Below are positions 18,488 through 28,013 of a stretch of DNA of 64,000 nt, piece by piece. A program made the translations under genes and the position numbers. Source of the DNA: Rhodospirillales bacterium 24-66-33 (GTDB lineage Bacteria > Pseudomonadota > Alphaproteobacteria > Reyranellales > Reyranellaceae); assembly GCA_002281855.1 (NCBI GenBank), contig NCHQ01000015.1, positions 1 through 64,000 on the forward strand. The letters run 5' to 3'. The notes under the pieces are model-generated. The model was not told the DNA's origin. It saw nothing but the letters and a program-made list of their open reading frames with translations, and ran no database searches. Position 1 is the first letter of the stretch, and each line of letters starts with the position of its first letter.

Positions 18488-19474
18488 CTAGCCGTCGACC
18501 TTCGCCCCGCTCGCCTTGACGATCGGCGCCCACACCGCAATCTCGCGCACGATGCGATCCTGCAGCCCCTTCGGCGGCATCGGCCAGGGATCGCTGCCCA
18601 GGGCGGCAAACCGGGCTTTGACCTCGGCATCCTCGAGCGCCTTGGTGCCGACCGCGGCCAGCTTGTCGACGATGGGCTGCGGCACGCCGGCCGGTCCGCC
18701 GAAGCCCATCCAGACCTCGACCACGTAGTTCGGCACGAATTCGATGATCGCCGGCACGTCGGGGGCCGCCTTGTTGCGCGTCCGGCTGGTGACACCGAGC
18801 GCCCGCAGCTTGCCCGCCTGCACGTGCGGCCAGCAGCTCGGCATGTTGTCGAACATGATATGCACGTTGCCGGCAATGAGATCCTGCATCGCGCCGGCGG
18901 AACCCTTGTAGGGAACGTGCAGCATGTCGGTGCCGGTAAGCTGCTTGAACATCTCGCCGGCCAGATGGATCGTCGTCCCCGATCCCGAAGAGGCCATGTT
19001 GTACTTGCCGGGATTGGCCTTCAGCAGCGCGATCAGCTCCGGCACCGTCTTCGCGGGCACGCTGGGATGAACCACCAGCATGTTCGGCCATACCGACATA
19101 CCAGCCATCGGCGAGAAATCCTTCACCGGGTCATAGGGCAGCCGGGCGTAGAGCGCCGGCGCCATGCAGAACATGGAAATGGTGATCAGGCCGATCGTGT
19201 AACCGTCGGGCGCCGCCTTGGCGAGCGCGTCGGTTCCGATCGTGCCGCCGCCCCCGGCGCGGTTGTCGATCAGCACCTGCTGGCCGAGCATGTCCGAGAC
19301 CTTGGCCATGACGATGCGCGAGATGTTGTCGGTCGCGCCGGCCGGCGTGTAGGGCACGATGAACTTGATCTGCTTGTTGGGAAAGGCGTCTTGGGCACGG
19401 GCGAGGCCCGGCGCGGCCAGGGTGGCGGCGGCGCCGGCCAACAGGGCGCGGCGGCTGGTCTTGAACGCGGGCAT
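18488..19474 (-). CDS. Bug/TctC-family tripartite tricarboxylate transporter substrate-binding protein
   Basis: 328 residues. ATG at 19474 is favoured over one 18 bp upstream because GGAGGA precedes it with ideal spacing. A Tat-like leader (TSRRALLAGAAATLAAPGLA) is cleaved near RAQ. The mature protein has the Bug signatures IKFIVPYTPAGATDNISRI, DNRAGGGGTIGTDALAKAAPDGYT and MASSGSGTTIHLAGEMFK. These bind carboxylates or other small anions in the periplasm. There are no tctA/tctB membrane genes in the window, so it is an orphan, which is common in organisms with many Bug proteins. Confidence 0.9.
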   Translation of the reverse strand: MPAFKTSRRALLAGAAATLAAPGLARAQDAFPNKQIKFIVPYTPAGATDNISRIVMAKVSDMLGQQVLIDNRAGGGGTIGTDALAKAAPDGYTIGLITISMFCMAPALYARLPYDPVKDFSPMAGMSVWPNMLVVHPSVPAKTVPELIALLKANPGKYNMASSGSGTTIHLAGEMFKQLTGTDMLHVPYKGSAGAMQDLIAGNVHIMFDNMPSCWPHVQAGKLRALGVTSRTRNKAAPDVPAIIEFVPNYVVEVWMGFGGPAGVPQPIVDKLAAVGTKALEDAEVKARFAALGSDPWPMPPKGLQDRIVREIAVWAPIVKASGAKVDG

Positions 19475-19582
19475 GGTTCCTCCGGATGACATTCTTGTTT
19501 GTGGCGCGAACGCTAACAGCCGGTCCGGGGGGACGTCACGCGAACCGGCATCACCGGCTCGCGCTGCGGCCCGCGACGTCGC

Positions 19583-20965
19583 TCAGCGGGCCGTCACGTT
19601 GGAAATGGGCACCACGAAGACTTCGACCGGCTCGCCGCGACCGGGCACCTGGACCGCGCCGACGGGACGAAAGTGCTTGCTGTCGGCCGCGCCGAAGCCG
19701 CCCGAGTTGACGGCGGCGGCCAGCGTCTCGGCGCTGGCGACGATGGCCGCATCGTGTGCCCGCGCGAGATGCTCCAGCCGGCTCGCCACATTCACCGTGT
19801 CGCCGACGGCGCTGTATTCGAGGCGGTTGGGACTGCCGATGGCGCCCATCAGCACGGGCCCGACGTGGACGCCGACAGCGATGCGCACCGCGGGCAGGCC
19901 GCGTGTCCGGCGGCCGCGATTCCAGGCCTCGACCGACCGCACCATGTCGAGGGCACAGCGCAGCGCACGGGTCTCGTCGTCAGGCTGCGCGTCCGGTGTG
20001 CCGAAGGTCGCCATGACGCCGTCGCCGATGAATTTGTCGAGCGTGCCGCCATGGGCGAAGATGCACTCGGCCATGCGCTGATGGAAGACGCGCAGGAAGT
20101 TGATGGTCTGCTGCGGCGGCTGGCCTTCCATCAGCCGCGTGAAACCCACGACGTCGACGAACAGCACGGTGGCCTTGCTCTCGCGGCCCGCCTCGAAATC
20201 GTTCTCGGCGCCGGCCAGGCGATCGACGAGGTTGGGTGAGAAGTAGCGCGCGAGATTGTTGCGCTCGCTCTCTGCCGAGAGGGTACGGCCGAGATGGGCA
20301 CGGGCCCGCCACACCGCGATGGCGATGAAGCCGGTGCACAGCGTCATGAAGATGAGCTGCTGGATCAGGAAGGCCTCGGGCGTCACGAAGCCGGGACCGA
20401 TCAGCCGCGCGAAGATGCCCCGCGCCATCGGCCAGAGGTCGACCGCGCCCGCGAGATCGATGCCGTAGGCGCGGGCCTGGTCGAGCGCGGTCCAGATGAA
20501 GCTTCCGATCAGCGCGACGAGCGAAGCGGCGCCGGTCAGGATCACGGTGCGAACCGAATAGCTGAGCGCGCTCGCGGTGAGATAGATGACCAGGTAGAGG
20601 AACAGCGAGCGGCGGCCAAACACCTGCTCGAGCCAGAGGCCGTTGTCGGGTGCTCCGGGAATCGGGACGAGCGTGCCGATGGTGATGACCGTCACGTCGA
20701 GCACGGTGACGGCGAGCTGTACCGCCCGCGCCTGCGGTGAGCTGCGAAGCGCATACACGATCCACGCCGACGCCATCATCGTCACGCAGGCGCCAACGCC
20801 GATGCCCACGCGCGCCGGCCCGGCGGCGAACAGCAGCCAGACGGCGACAATGCCGAGCGCGATCAGCCGGAAGCGGAACGCGAAGGCGAGGCCATTATGC
20901 TCTTCTTCCTGGAGCCGAAGCCGCAGGCGCGAGACGGCGCCATCCTGGGTGAGGGCTGGGGTCAT
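19583..20965 (-). CDS. Membrane-bound class III adenylate cyclase
   Basis: 460 residues. Six predicted membrane helices span about residues 31-220, then a short linker (SERNNLARYFSPNLVDRLAG) leads to a class III cyclase domain (about 264-440). Metal-binding aspartates D271 (FVDVVGF) and D315 (KFIGDGVMA), the purine-binding Lys K311, and the transition-state pair in VGDTVNVASRLE (near N392/R396) are present, so it should be active, and Lys plus Thr/Asp context points to cAMP. The N-terminal membrane module may sense a ligand or membrane state. Single gene, divergent from the next. Confidence 0.87.
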   Translation of the reverse strand: MTPALTQDGAVSRLRLRLQEEEHNGLAFAFRFRLIALGIVAVWLLFAAGPARVGIGVGACVTMMASAWIVYALRSSPQARAVQLAVTVLDVTVITIGTLVPIPGAPDNGLWLEQVFGRRSLFLYLVIYLTASALSYSVRTVILTGAASLVALIGSFIWTALDQARAYGIDLAGAVDLWPMARGIFARLIGPGFVTPEAFLIQQLIFMTLCTGFIAIAVWRARAHLGRTLSAESERNNLARYFSPNLVDRLAGAENDFEAGRESKATVLFVDVVGFTRLMEGQPPQQTINFLRVFHQRMAECIFAHGGTLDKFIGDGVMATFGTPDAQPDDETRALRCALDMVRSVEAWNRGRRTRGLPAVRIAVGVHVGPVLMGAIGSPNRLEYSAVGDTVNVASRLEHLARAHDAAIVASAETLAAAVNSGGFGAADSKHFRPVGAVQVPGRGEPVEVFVVPISNVTAR

Positions 20966-21139
20966 GTTCTTACGTTTCGGAACGGGCTGAATGCCTTACG
21001 CGCTCAGCGTGTGCGCGTGAACGGAGTTTCGTTCAAAGAACCGTGAATGACGGTGTGAGAAATTCTCGCCTCTTGCCATCGAAATGATCGTTGGATTCGC
21101 CCTCGTGCGACCACAAAGATTGCCGCCGGAGGAGATGAC

Positions 21140-21904
21140 ATGCTGGTTTACAGAACTCCCGCCGATATCGTCGGCCATGACGGACTGCGCATCGTTCTGG
21201 TGCGAGGCGTGCCGAGCCCGTGGAGCCAGGCCGCCAAGACGATCATCGAGATCAAGGGGCTCGACTATATCGCCGCCCCGCTCGATGTCGGCGGCGCCAA
21301 CGAAGAGATCGCGGCCTGGTCGGGGCAGAACAGCGGCCCCGTCGTCGCGTGGCGCGACGGCCCGCCGCTCAACCGCTGGCTCGACATCCTGATGCTGGCC
21401 GAGCGGCTCGCGCCGGCGCCCGCCCTTCTCCCCGCCGATCCGCTGCAGCGCGCGCTGGCGATCGGCCTCGGCCACGAGATCCTCGGCGAAGGCGGCCTCG
21501 CCTGGAACCGCCGCCTGCAGATGTTCTCGATGGCCGTGAAAGCCGGCGCCGGCACACGCATGGCGCCGCTGATCGACAAATACGGCTTCGATGCCGACGA
21601 CGCCGCAGCCGCAGGCACACGCATCGCCGCTACAGTGCGCGGTCTCGCCGCGCAGCTTCGGGCGCAACAGGCGCGCGGCGTGCCCTACTTCGTGGGCGAC
21701 GCGCTGAGCTGCGTCGACATCTACTGGACGGCAATCATGAACATGATCCTGCCGCTGCCGGCCGCGCAGTGTCCGATCCGCGAGTCGTCACGCCCGGCCT
21801 TCACCGCCAGCGACCCGCAGATCGTGGCGGCGCTCGACCCGATCCTGGTCGAGCATCGCGACCGCATCTTCAAGGCGCAGTTCCGGGACCCGATGGAGTT
21901 CTAG
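21140..21904 (+). CDS. Glutathione S-transferase-like protein
   Basis: 254 residues, start ATG behind GGAGGAGATGAC. An N-terminal thioredoxin-like part (LRIVLVRGVPSPWSQAAKTI, with the active-site region VPSPWS) is followed by a cis-Pro-like SGPVVAWRDGPP and a helical C-terminal domain with the late conserved VGDALSCVDIYWTAI, the GST N-capping box. Probably cytoplasmic; substrate unknown. Divergent from the cyclase gene and convergent with the next GST. Confidence 0.72.
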   Translation: MLVYRTPADIVGHDGLRIVLVRGVPSPWSQAAKTIIEIKGLDYIAAPLDVGGANEEIAAWSGQNSGPVVAWRDGPPLNRWLDILMLAERLAPAPALLPADPLQRALAIGLGHEILGEGGLAWNRRLQMFSMAVKAGAGTRMAPLIDKYGFDADDAAAAGTRIAATVRGLAAQLRAQQARGVPYFVGDALSCVDIYWTAIMNMILPLPAAQCPIRESSRPAFTASDPQIVAALDPILVEHRDRIFKAQFRDPMEF

Positions 21905-21931
21905 CGGACTCGCTCCGTCGAAAGCTGCGAG

Positions 21932-22939
21932 CTATTCGAGCCAGCGCAGACAGCCGCTGGATTCGAGCACGGGATCGAGCCGCCGGCGTACCTCGGCCGG
22001 CAGCGCCGCCAACTTCTTGCGCAACGCGTCGTAGCACTTAGCCTGGTAGCGGAAGGGCGCCTGGCTCCACGGCCGCCCGAGGATGTCGAGATCGACCGAC
22101 GGGGCGCCCGCTTCGAGCGCCGCGCGGTTGGCCGCCAGGAACGGCAGATAGGTCTCGCCGCAATGCTTCAGCAGTGCCGTCACGCCGTCCGGCAGGGCTG
22201 CATCGGCAGGCAGCCATTCGCCGTCGACGCCCGAGGCATCGTCGAGTCGCAGCAGCCAGCAATAGACGTCGGGCGCCCGCGCCCGCATCTCCATCATCGG
22301 TGTCGGATCGACCGACAGGATCTGCAGCTGGCCGAACAGGCCGAAATCGGCAAGCGACGGCCGCGAGCCGAACAGGTACTCCATCTTTCGGACGTGGGGA
22401 TCGAGCGTGTCGAGGATGAAGCGATAGCTGTCCTCGATGATCGGACGGTTGGCGTCAGTGCAGCCGACCATCGCCATGCGGCCCACCTGGCGGTCGTTGA
22501 AGGCCTGCATCGCCTCGCGCCGCTCGGCCTCCGGCATCTGCGGATCGCGCGAAGTGATCACCCAGTCCTGGGCAAAGGCGCGGTCGGGCGCGTAGAACCA
22601 GCGATAGTGGAACATGATCTTGGTGACCCACTCGTCGCCGAAATCCTCCAGCAGGTCGCTGAGATAGGCGTGCGCCGGATCTTCGGGCACGATCGAGCGC
22701 CGGCCGGGATGGGCGCGTTCCAGCGCATGAGCGAGCGGCGTCGAATCGTTCATCACGGTGCCGTCGGGGAAGGTCAGCGCCGGGATCACCGGCGGCAGGC
22801 CTGCTGCGACCGCGACGTCGCGCGGCCAGCCCACGGCCTTCCAGACGAAGGGCAGCCGGCGGTAGCGCAGGATCGCGCGCATCTTCACCGAATAGGGCGA
22901 GGGGCCGAAGCCGTGGAGGATGTAGGGGTTCGTGCTCAT
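21932..22939 (-). CDS. Glutathione S-transferase family protein
   Basis: 335 residues if started at ATG 22939 (MSTNPYILHGFGPSPYSVKM); an ATG at 22951, one base after the sulfatase stop, would add four residues. The N-terminal domain has the PSPYSVKMRAILRYRRLPF active-site strand-helix and PVIPALTFPDGTVMNDSTPL with the cis-Pro and Asp-Ser motif; the C-terminal part is helical and longer than usual. It follows the sulfatase gene without a gap, so the two are an operon, hinting at a common substrate or detoxification role. Confidence 0.78.
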   Translation of the reverse strand: MSTNPYILHGFGPSPYSVKMRAILRYRRLPFVWKAVGWPRDVAVAAGLPPVIPALTFPDGTVMNDSTPLAHALERAHPGRRSIVPEDPAHAYLSDLLEDFGDEWVTKIMFHYRWFYAPDRAFAQDWVITSRDPQMPEAERREAMQAFNDRQVGRMAMVGCTDANRPIIEDSYRFILDTLDPHVRKMEYLFGSRPSLADFGLFGQLQILSVDPTPMMEMRARAPDVYCWLLRLDDASGVDGEWLPADAALPDGVTALLKHCGETYLPFLAANRAALEAGAPSVDLDILGRPWSQAPFRYQAKCYDALRKKLAALPAEVRRRLDPVLESSGCLRWLE

Positions 22940-22952
22940 GTCACCACTCATT

Positions 22953-24518
22953 TTACCACTGGCCGAAGAAGATGCCGTGCTGGCGATGTTTGGCCGTGCG
23001 CGCCGCGACATAGGCGTCGTCGACGGTGACGCGGCTCTTGCGCGCCTTGGCCCAGGCGTTCAGCCGATCCTCCATCTCGCGGAAGATCGGCGCATAGGTC
23101 GGGTCGGCGCCGAGGTCGCGCCGCTCCTTCGGGTCGTTGGCGAGATCGAACAGCATCGGCCTGAAACCCTGCCACCAGACGTATTTCCAGCGGTCGGTGC
23201 GGACCATGATGGCGCGGCATTCGTCGGGCTTGCGGCCGAGGATCGTGCGCGCCTCGCGGAAGGAATAGTCGAGCTCGGAGAACACCGCGTCGCGCCACGT
23301 GTCGAGATGGATCTTGCGCAGCAGCGGCAGCAGCGAGCGGCCCTCCAACAGATGATCCTGCGGCGGCAGACCGAGCGTCTCGAGGATGGTCGGCACGACA
23401 TCGATCGCCTCGACGAAGCGTTCGTCGACGGTGCCGCGCGTCAGGTCGGCCTCGGGATCGGGATCGACCACGATGAAGGGCACGCGCTGCGCCTCCTCGT
23501 AGAACATCTCCTTTTCGCCCAGCCAGTGGTCGCCCAGGAAGTCGCCATGGTCGGCGGTGAAGATGATCAGCGTGTCGTCGAGCCGGCCGGCACGCTCCAT
23601 GTGCGCGAACAGGCGGCCGAGCCAGTCGTCGAGCTGGCGGATCAGGCCCATATAGGCCGGCCGCACGATGCCCGGGGCGTCATGCCGGCTGAAGGAGACC
23701 GATTCCTCCATCTCGCGATAGGCCGCGAGCACGGGATGCTCGTTCGCCCGCTCCTCCTCGTCGCGGTTCAGTGGCAGCATGTCGGCAGCGCCGTACATAT
23801 TGTGATAGGGCGCCGGCGCCATATAGGGCCAGTGCGGCTTCACGTAGCTGAGATGCAGGCACCACGGCTTGTCGCCCATCTCGTCGATGAAGCGCATCGC
23901 CTCGCGCGTCATGTAGGCGGTCTCGGAATGCTCCTCCTTCACGCGCGCCGGCAGGTGGACGTTGCGCATGTGCCAGCCCGAGGCCTTCTCGCCGCCGGGC
24001 CCGTCGGCGGCGATCACAAAGTCGTTCCACGGATCGTCGGAGACGTATCCATGACGCCGCAGATAGTCGGCATAGCCGCTCTCCGCACCGGGCGGCGAGT
24101 GGCCGTCGTAGCGGTCCAGCTCCTCGAAGCGGCCGGCGCGCATCAGCGCGTCGAGCGCCGAGCCGCCTTCGATGCCGAACCGTTCCAGCGCCTCGAGATC
24201 GGGCAGCACATGGGTCTTGCCGGCCAGCGCCACCCTGATCCCGGCGGCCGACAGGAACTCGCCGAGGGTCTTTTCGCGCAAGGACAGCGGCACGCGGTTC
24301 CAGGTGGCGCCGTGGCTCGACACGTAGCGGCCGGTATAGAAGCTCATGCGGCTGGGTCCGCAGACGCCGGACTGCACATAGGCGCGCGGGAAGCGCACGC
24401 CGCGCGCCGCCAGCGCATCGATCGCCGGCGTCGCGAGGTGCGGATGGCCGGCGCAGGACAGATGGTCCGCGCGCAGCTGGTCGCACATGATGAACAGAAC
24501 GTTTTTGACCTTGCCCAC
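22953..24518 (-). CDS. Type I (formylglycine) sulfatase / alkaline-phosphatase superfamily hydrolase
   Basis: 521 residues from a GTG start preceded by GAGAGGA; an upstream ATG gives a frame lacking homology. The first strand NVLFIMCDQLRADHL holds a metal-binding Asp, and VQSGVCGPSRMSFYTGRY is the CxPSR sulfatase signature, so C53 should be oxidised to formylglycine. A second metal site is in IIFTADHGDFLGDHWL. There is no signal peptide, so it acts in the cytoplasm. It cleaves sulfate (or phosphonate/phosphodiester) esters; choline-sulfatase-like use is possible. Operon with a GST. Confidence 0.9.
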   Translation of the reverse strand: MGKVKNVLFIMCDQLRADHLSCAGHPHLATPAIDALAARGVRFPRAYVQSGVCGPSRMSFYTGRYVSSHGATWNRVPLSLREKTLGEFLSAAGIRVALAGKTHVLPDLEALERFGIEGGSALDALMRAGRFEELDRYDGHSPPGAESGYADYLRRHGYVSDDPWNDFVIAADGPGGEKASGWHMRNVHLPARVKEEHSETAYMTREAMRFIDEMGDKPWCLHLSYVKPHWPYMAPAPYHNMYGAADMLPLNRDEEERANEHPVLAAYREMEESVSFSRHDAPGIVRPAYMGLIRQLDDWLGRLFAHMERAGRLDDTLIIFTADHGDFLGDHWLGEKEMFYEEAQRVPFIVVDPDPEADLTRGTVDERFVEAIDVVPTILETLGLPPQDHLLEGRSLLPLLRKIHLDTWRDAVFSELDYSFREARTILGRKPDECRAIMVRTDRWKYVWWQGFRPMLFDLANDPKERRDLGADPTYAPIFREMEDRLNAWAKARKSRVTVDDAYVAARTAKHRQHGIFFGQW

Positions 24519-24565
24519 GGTTTCCTCTCTCGACGGCTTCTGCGTGCCCTGTCTAACTAAGCCGC

Positions 24566-25141
24566 ATGACACAGCCGCCGTCCATCCGCGACATCATCGA
24601 TTTCTGGTTCCTGCCGCTCGGCCACCCCGACCACGGCAAGCCGCGCGACATCTGGTGGACCAGCACGCCGGAATTCGACGCCGAGACCGTCAGCCGATTC
24701 GGTGCCGCGATCGAACGCGCGATCGCGGGCGAGCTCGATGCCTGGAAGGATTCGCCCGAGGGCGCGCTGGCGCTGATCCTTCTCTGCGACCAGTTCACCC
24801 GGAACTGCTTCCGAAAGACGGCGCGCGCCTTTGCGGGCGATGCTAAGGCCATCGAGGTGTCACGCTACGCTCTGGCACGTTTCTATCCCTCGGTCTTTCC
24901 CGTCGACATGCGGCTGTTCTTCTACATGCCGTTCGGCCACAGCGAGCAGCTTGCCGACCAGCAGCTCGCCTGCGCCCTGTTCGAGACGATCGGCGGCGAG
25001 AACAACATCAAGTCGGCCCTGGACCATCGCGACGTCGTCGCCCGCTTCGGCCGCTTCCCCCACCGCAACGAGGTGCTGGGCCGCAGCACGACGCCGGAAG
25101 AACTCGAGTACCTGAAGAACGCGAACAGATACGGGCAGTGA
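24566..25141 (+). CDS. DUF924 family protein
   Basis: 191 residues, start ATG. Family blocks are clear: DIIDFWFLP at the N terminus, the helical ALALILLCDQFTRNCFRKTA, PVDMRLFFYMPFGHSEQLAD and the end block RFGRFPHRNEVLGR with TPEELEYL. The family is an all-helical, TPR-like fold; no biochemical role is established. Divergent from the sulfatase gene, convergent with the macro-domain gene, with a family-1 repeat in between. Confidence 0.9.
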   Translation: MTQPPSIRDIIDFWFLPLGHPDHGKPRDIWWTSTPEFDAETVSRFGAAIERAIAGELDAWKDSPEGALALILLCDQFTRNCFRKTARAFAGDAKAIEVSRYALARFYPSVFPVDMRLFFYMPFGHSEQLADQQLACALFETIGGENNIKSALDHRDVVARFGRFPHRNEVLGRSTTPEELEYLKNANRYGQ

Positions 25142-25208
25142 CGGTTTCCAAACTTTCTTAGCCGACATGATTTGAGGTTCGACGAGAGAACGCGCCGTCA
25201 CCGCCTCT

Positions 25209-25296
25209 TGTCATCCTGAGCGAAGCGAAGGATCTCACGTCAGCTACGGAGTGCTTTGGTCGTTCGGCTAGGTCCTTCGCTTCACTCAGGACGACA
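25209..25296. repeat. 88-bp interspersed palindromic repeat, family 1, copy d
   Basis: Complete copy with inverted ends TGTCATCCTGAGCGAAGCGA and TTCGCTTCACTCAGGACGACA. It lies between converging genes, and its right end extends 11 bp into the macro-domain gene: the repeat's own TCCTGA supplies the last codons and the stop of that gene. Confidence 0.85.
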
Positions 25297-25798
25297 GCTG
25301 TCCGATGTCGCCCACGATCTCGCGATAGAGGTCGGCGGTGGCGGTGTCGAAGCAGCAGAAGATCACGTGCTCGGGCATGCCGATCATACGGACCTCCTGG
25401 ACGGCAATCTCGGCGGCGGCTTCCTTCGGGTAGCCGTAGATGCCGGTCGAAATGGCGGGAAAGGCGATGCTCCGCAGGCCCTCCACGACTGCCAGCGCCA
25501 GCGCGTTGCGGTAGCAGCGGGCCAGCAGCTCGGGCTCGCCCTGCGTGCCGCCGCGCCAGACCGGGCCGACCGTGTGAATGACGCGCCGTGCCTTCAGGCG
25601 ATAGCCGCTGGTGATCCTGGCTTCGCCGGTGGGACAGCCGCCCAGGGTGCGGCACTCGGCCAGGAGATCGGGCCCGGCGGCGCGATGGATGGCGCCGTCG
25701 ACACCGCCGCCGCCCAGCAGGCTCTCTTTGGCGGCATTGACGATGGCATCGACGTCGAGGTGCGTGATGTCGCCTTCGACGATCTCGATGCGACTCAT
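25286..25798 (-). CDS. Macro domain protein (MacroD/YmdB-type ADP-ribose hydrolase)
   Basis: 170 residues from ATG ([20 protein letters not shown]). The ADP-ribose pocket is intact: [26 protein letters not shown] split over residues 16-41, [20 protein letters not shown] with a conserved Gly-Tyr turn, and [20 protein letters not shown] as the phosphate-binding loop. It removes ADP-ribose or hydrolyses O-acetyl-ADP-ribose in the cytoplasm. The final QLSS and stop are formed by the family-1 repeat end. Confidence 0.92.
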   Translation of the reverse strand: MSRIEIVEGDITHLDVDAIVNAAKESLLGGGGVDGAIHRAAGPDLLAECRTLGGCPTGEARITSGYRLKARRVIHTVGPVWRGGTQGEPELLARCYRNALALAVVEGLRSIAFPAISTGIYGYPKEAAAEIAVQEVRMIGMPEHVIFCCFDTATADLYREIVGDIGQLSS

Positions 25799-25817
25799 TT
25801 TACGACCAGTCGCGGCC

Positions 25818-26564
25818 TCACCAGTAACGAACGGGGCCGGTGTCGATATGCACGAAGCCGGAGCGCGGATAGAAGCCGACGCCGCCCATGTTGAGCGAAC
25901 GGGCGGCCTGACGGATGCGGAACACCGGGACACCCGGGAAGCGGATGTCCATGGCGTTGCCGTTCATGTGCTGGCTGTCGCGCGCCACGCCGCGGCTGAC
26001 GCTGGCCAGCCAGGCGTTGCTCTCGGGCGAGCGGAAGGCCGACAGCACCTCGACCTGGCCGCCGTAACCGGAGATGCGGGCGGTGTGCCAGAGAACGTCG
26101 AACAGCAACGGATCCATCTCGGTCGCCGCGCTCGTGCGGGTATCACGCAGGAACTGGTTGAGCTGGTCGAGCGCGCTGCGATGGTAGGCGCCGTTCGACC
26201 AGTAGGTGACCGTCAATTCTTCCTTGGTGTTGTAATTCACGAGACTGAGGCTGCGCGGGCTCGACAGGTCGAGATCGGGCGTCGGAACCGGTGCGGCCAT
26301 CGCGGCCGGCGCGAACCCGCCATAGCGGGAGCCGCGAAGCTTCTGCTGGGCAACGGGCGGCGCCTTCTTCTGCTGGGCGGCGGCCCGGGTGACGGTGGCG
26401 GATTTGGCCGGTGCGGCAGTCTTCTTCTTCGTGGTAGCAGTCTTTGTCGTCGCGGTAGCGGCGGTCTTGACCTTGGGAGCGGTCGAAGCCCCTGTATTGG
26501 TCTGGGCGAAGCCCGTGCCGGCAAATGCCAACAAGGTCGCCAGGCTCAGTACAAAACTACGCAT
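25818..26564 (-). CDS. DUF882 periplasmic murein endopeptidase-like protein (MepK/YcbK type)
   Basis: 248 residues. A signal peptide ([18 protein letters not shown]) is followed by an Ala/Lys/Thr-rich linker (about residues 22-80), low complexity, then the DUF882/peptidase M15A domain. Zinc ligands are expected in [16 protein letters not shown] and in [28 protein letters not shown] is the third family block. It would cut peptide cross-links in peptidoglycan in the periplasm. Same strand as cysG, 42 bp apart, and 19 bp before the macro-domain gene. Confidence 0.85.
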   Translation of the reverse strand: MRSFVLSLATLLAFAGTGFAQTNTGASTAPKVKTAATATTKTATTKKKTAAPAKSATVTRAAAQQKKAPPVAQQKLRGSRYGGFAPAAMAAPVPTPDLDLSSPRSLSLVNYNTKEELTVTYWSNGAYHRSALDQLNQFLRDTRTSAATEMDPLLFDVLWHTARISGYGGQVEVLSAFRSPESNAWLASVSRGVARDSQHMNGNAMDIRFPGVPVFRIRQAARSLNMGGVGFYPRSGFVHIDTGPVRYW

Positions 26565-26606
26565 CCGTGCCCCGGTGTTGTTGCATTTTTGTCACAGACA
26601 CCCTTA

Positions 26607-28013
26607 TCAGAGACCCATTCTCGACTCAAAGTTAAATTCCTGTTCCCGGCTCATGGCCAGCCCGACGACCGCACCGACCATGCAAAGAGTTGGACCCGTC
26701 AGGAACGCCCGCTGCGCCTGCCGATCAATGGTGGCGAGGGTGCCGACGATGCGTCGTTCCCGGTCGGTCGTGCCGTTTTCGATCAGCGCCACGGGGGTCG
26801 AGGCCGGAAGGCCATGCGAGATGAGCTGCGAGGCGATCTGCGGCAGCGCCCCCGTCCCCATGTAGATGACGACGGTCTGCCGCGGCCGGGACAGCATCTT
26901 CCAGTCGAGATCGACCGTGCCGTTTTTCAGGTGTCCGGTGACCAGCACGCAGGCCTGGGCATGGTCGCGATGGGTGAGCGGAATGCCCGCGCTGGAAGCG
27001 CATCCCAGCGCGGCGGTCACGCCGGGCACGACCTCGACGGCCACGCCCGCCTTCACCAGCGCTTCGACCTCCTCGCCGCCGCGGCCGAACACGAAGGGGT
27101 CGCCGCCCTTCAACCGCACGACGCTTTTGCCGGCCCGGGCCAGCGCCACCAGCCGGTCGTTGATCTCTTCCTGCGGCACGCAATGGTTCGCCCGCTTCTT
27201 GCCGACATAGACCCGCTCGGCGTCGCGCCGCGCCATCGAGAGTATCTCGTCCGAAACCAGCCGGTCGTAGACCAGTACGTCGGCGCGCTGCAGCAGGCGG
27301 TGCGCCTTCAGGGTGAGAAGATCCGGATCGCCCGGCCCGGCGCCGACGAGATGGACCATGCCGACCGACGGCACCTCGCTGCGGAAGCCGTCCAGCAGCC
27401 GGATCAGTTCGCGGCGCGCCCCGATCTCGTCGCCGGCCAGAGCGAGCTCGCCGACCCGACCCTCGAAAACGCGATCCCAGAAGCGGCGCCGCGCGCGCGG
27501 CACGACCAGGGTGCGGCGTACCTGCTCGCGGAACATCTCGGCGAAGCGCGCCAGCCGCCCCAGCGCCGCCGGCAGGGTGCGTTCGATCTCGGCGCGGATG
27601 CGGCGGGCCAGCGCCGGCGCGGTGCCGCCGGTCGAGACCGCAATCGTGATGGGCGAGCGGTCGATGATCGCCGGCATGATGAAGCTCGACAAAGCGGGAC
27701 GGTCGACGACGTTGACCGGAACGCAGCGCCGCTGCGCGGCCGCCGAAACGCGCGCCTGTATCGACTCGTCCTCCGATGCGACGATGACCAGCGACATGCC
27801 TTCGAGGTCGCTTTCGTCGAACGAACGGCCGGCCCAGGAGACATGTCCCTCGGCGATGAACTGCGCAACCTCGCCGCCGACCGTCTCGGCGATCAGCGAA
27901 ATCTGGCCCCCGGCCTTGAGCACCAGTTCGGCCTTGCGGGCAGCCGCATCGCCGCCCCCGACGATCAGCGCCCGGCGCCCCTGCAACGAGAGGAAGATTG
28001 GAAAAGCCTGCAT
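26607..28013 (-). CDS. cysG: Siroheme synthase (multifunctional CysG)
   Basis: 468 residues, a full-length fusion. The N-terminal part (about 1-210) is the NAD-dependent precorrin-2 dehydrogenase/ferrochelatase (RALIVGGGDAAARKAELVL, ITIAVSTGGTAPALARRIR). The C-terminal part is uroporphyrinogen-III C-methyltransferase (VHLVGAGPGDPDLLTLKA, VVRLKGGDPFVFGRGGEE, VVPGVTAALGCASSAGIPLT). It makes siroheme, needed by the NirA nitrite reductase of the same operon. Its ATG shares one base with the nasA stop. Confidence 0.95.
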   Translation of the reverse strand: MQAFPIFLSLQGRRALIVGGGDAAARKAELVLKAGGQISLIAETVGGEVAQFIAEGHVSWAGRSFDESDLEGMSLVIVASEDESIQARVSAAAQRRCVPVNVVDRPALSSFIMPAIIDRSPITIAVSTGGTAPALARRIRAEIERTLPAALGRLARFAEMFREQVRRTLVVPRARRRFWDRVFEGRVGELALAGDEIGARRELIRLLDGFRSEVPSVGMVHLVGAGPGDPDLLTLKAHRLLQRADVLVYDRLVSDEILSMARRDAERVYVGKKRANHCVPQEEINDRLVALARAGKSVVRLKGGDPFVFGRGGEEVEALVKAGVAVEVVPGVTAALGCASSAGIPLTHRDHAQACVLVTGHLKNGTVDLDWKMLSRPRQTVVIYMGTGALPQIASQLISHGLPASTPVALIENGTTDRERRIVGTLATIDRQAQRAFLTGPTLCMVGAVVGLAMSREQEFNFESRMGL

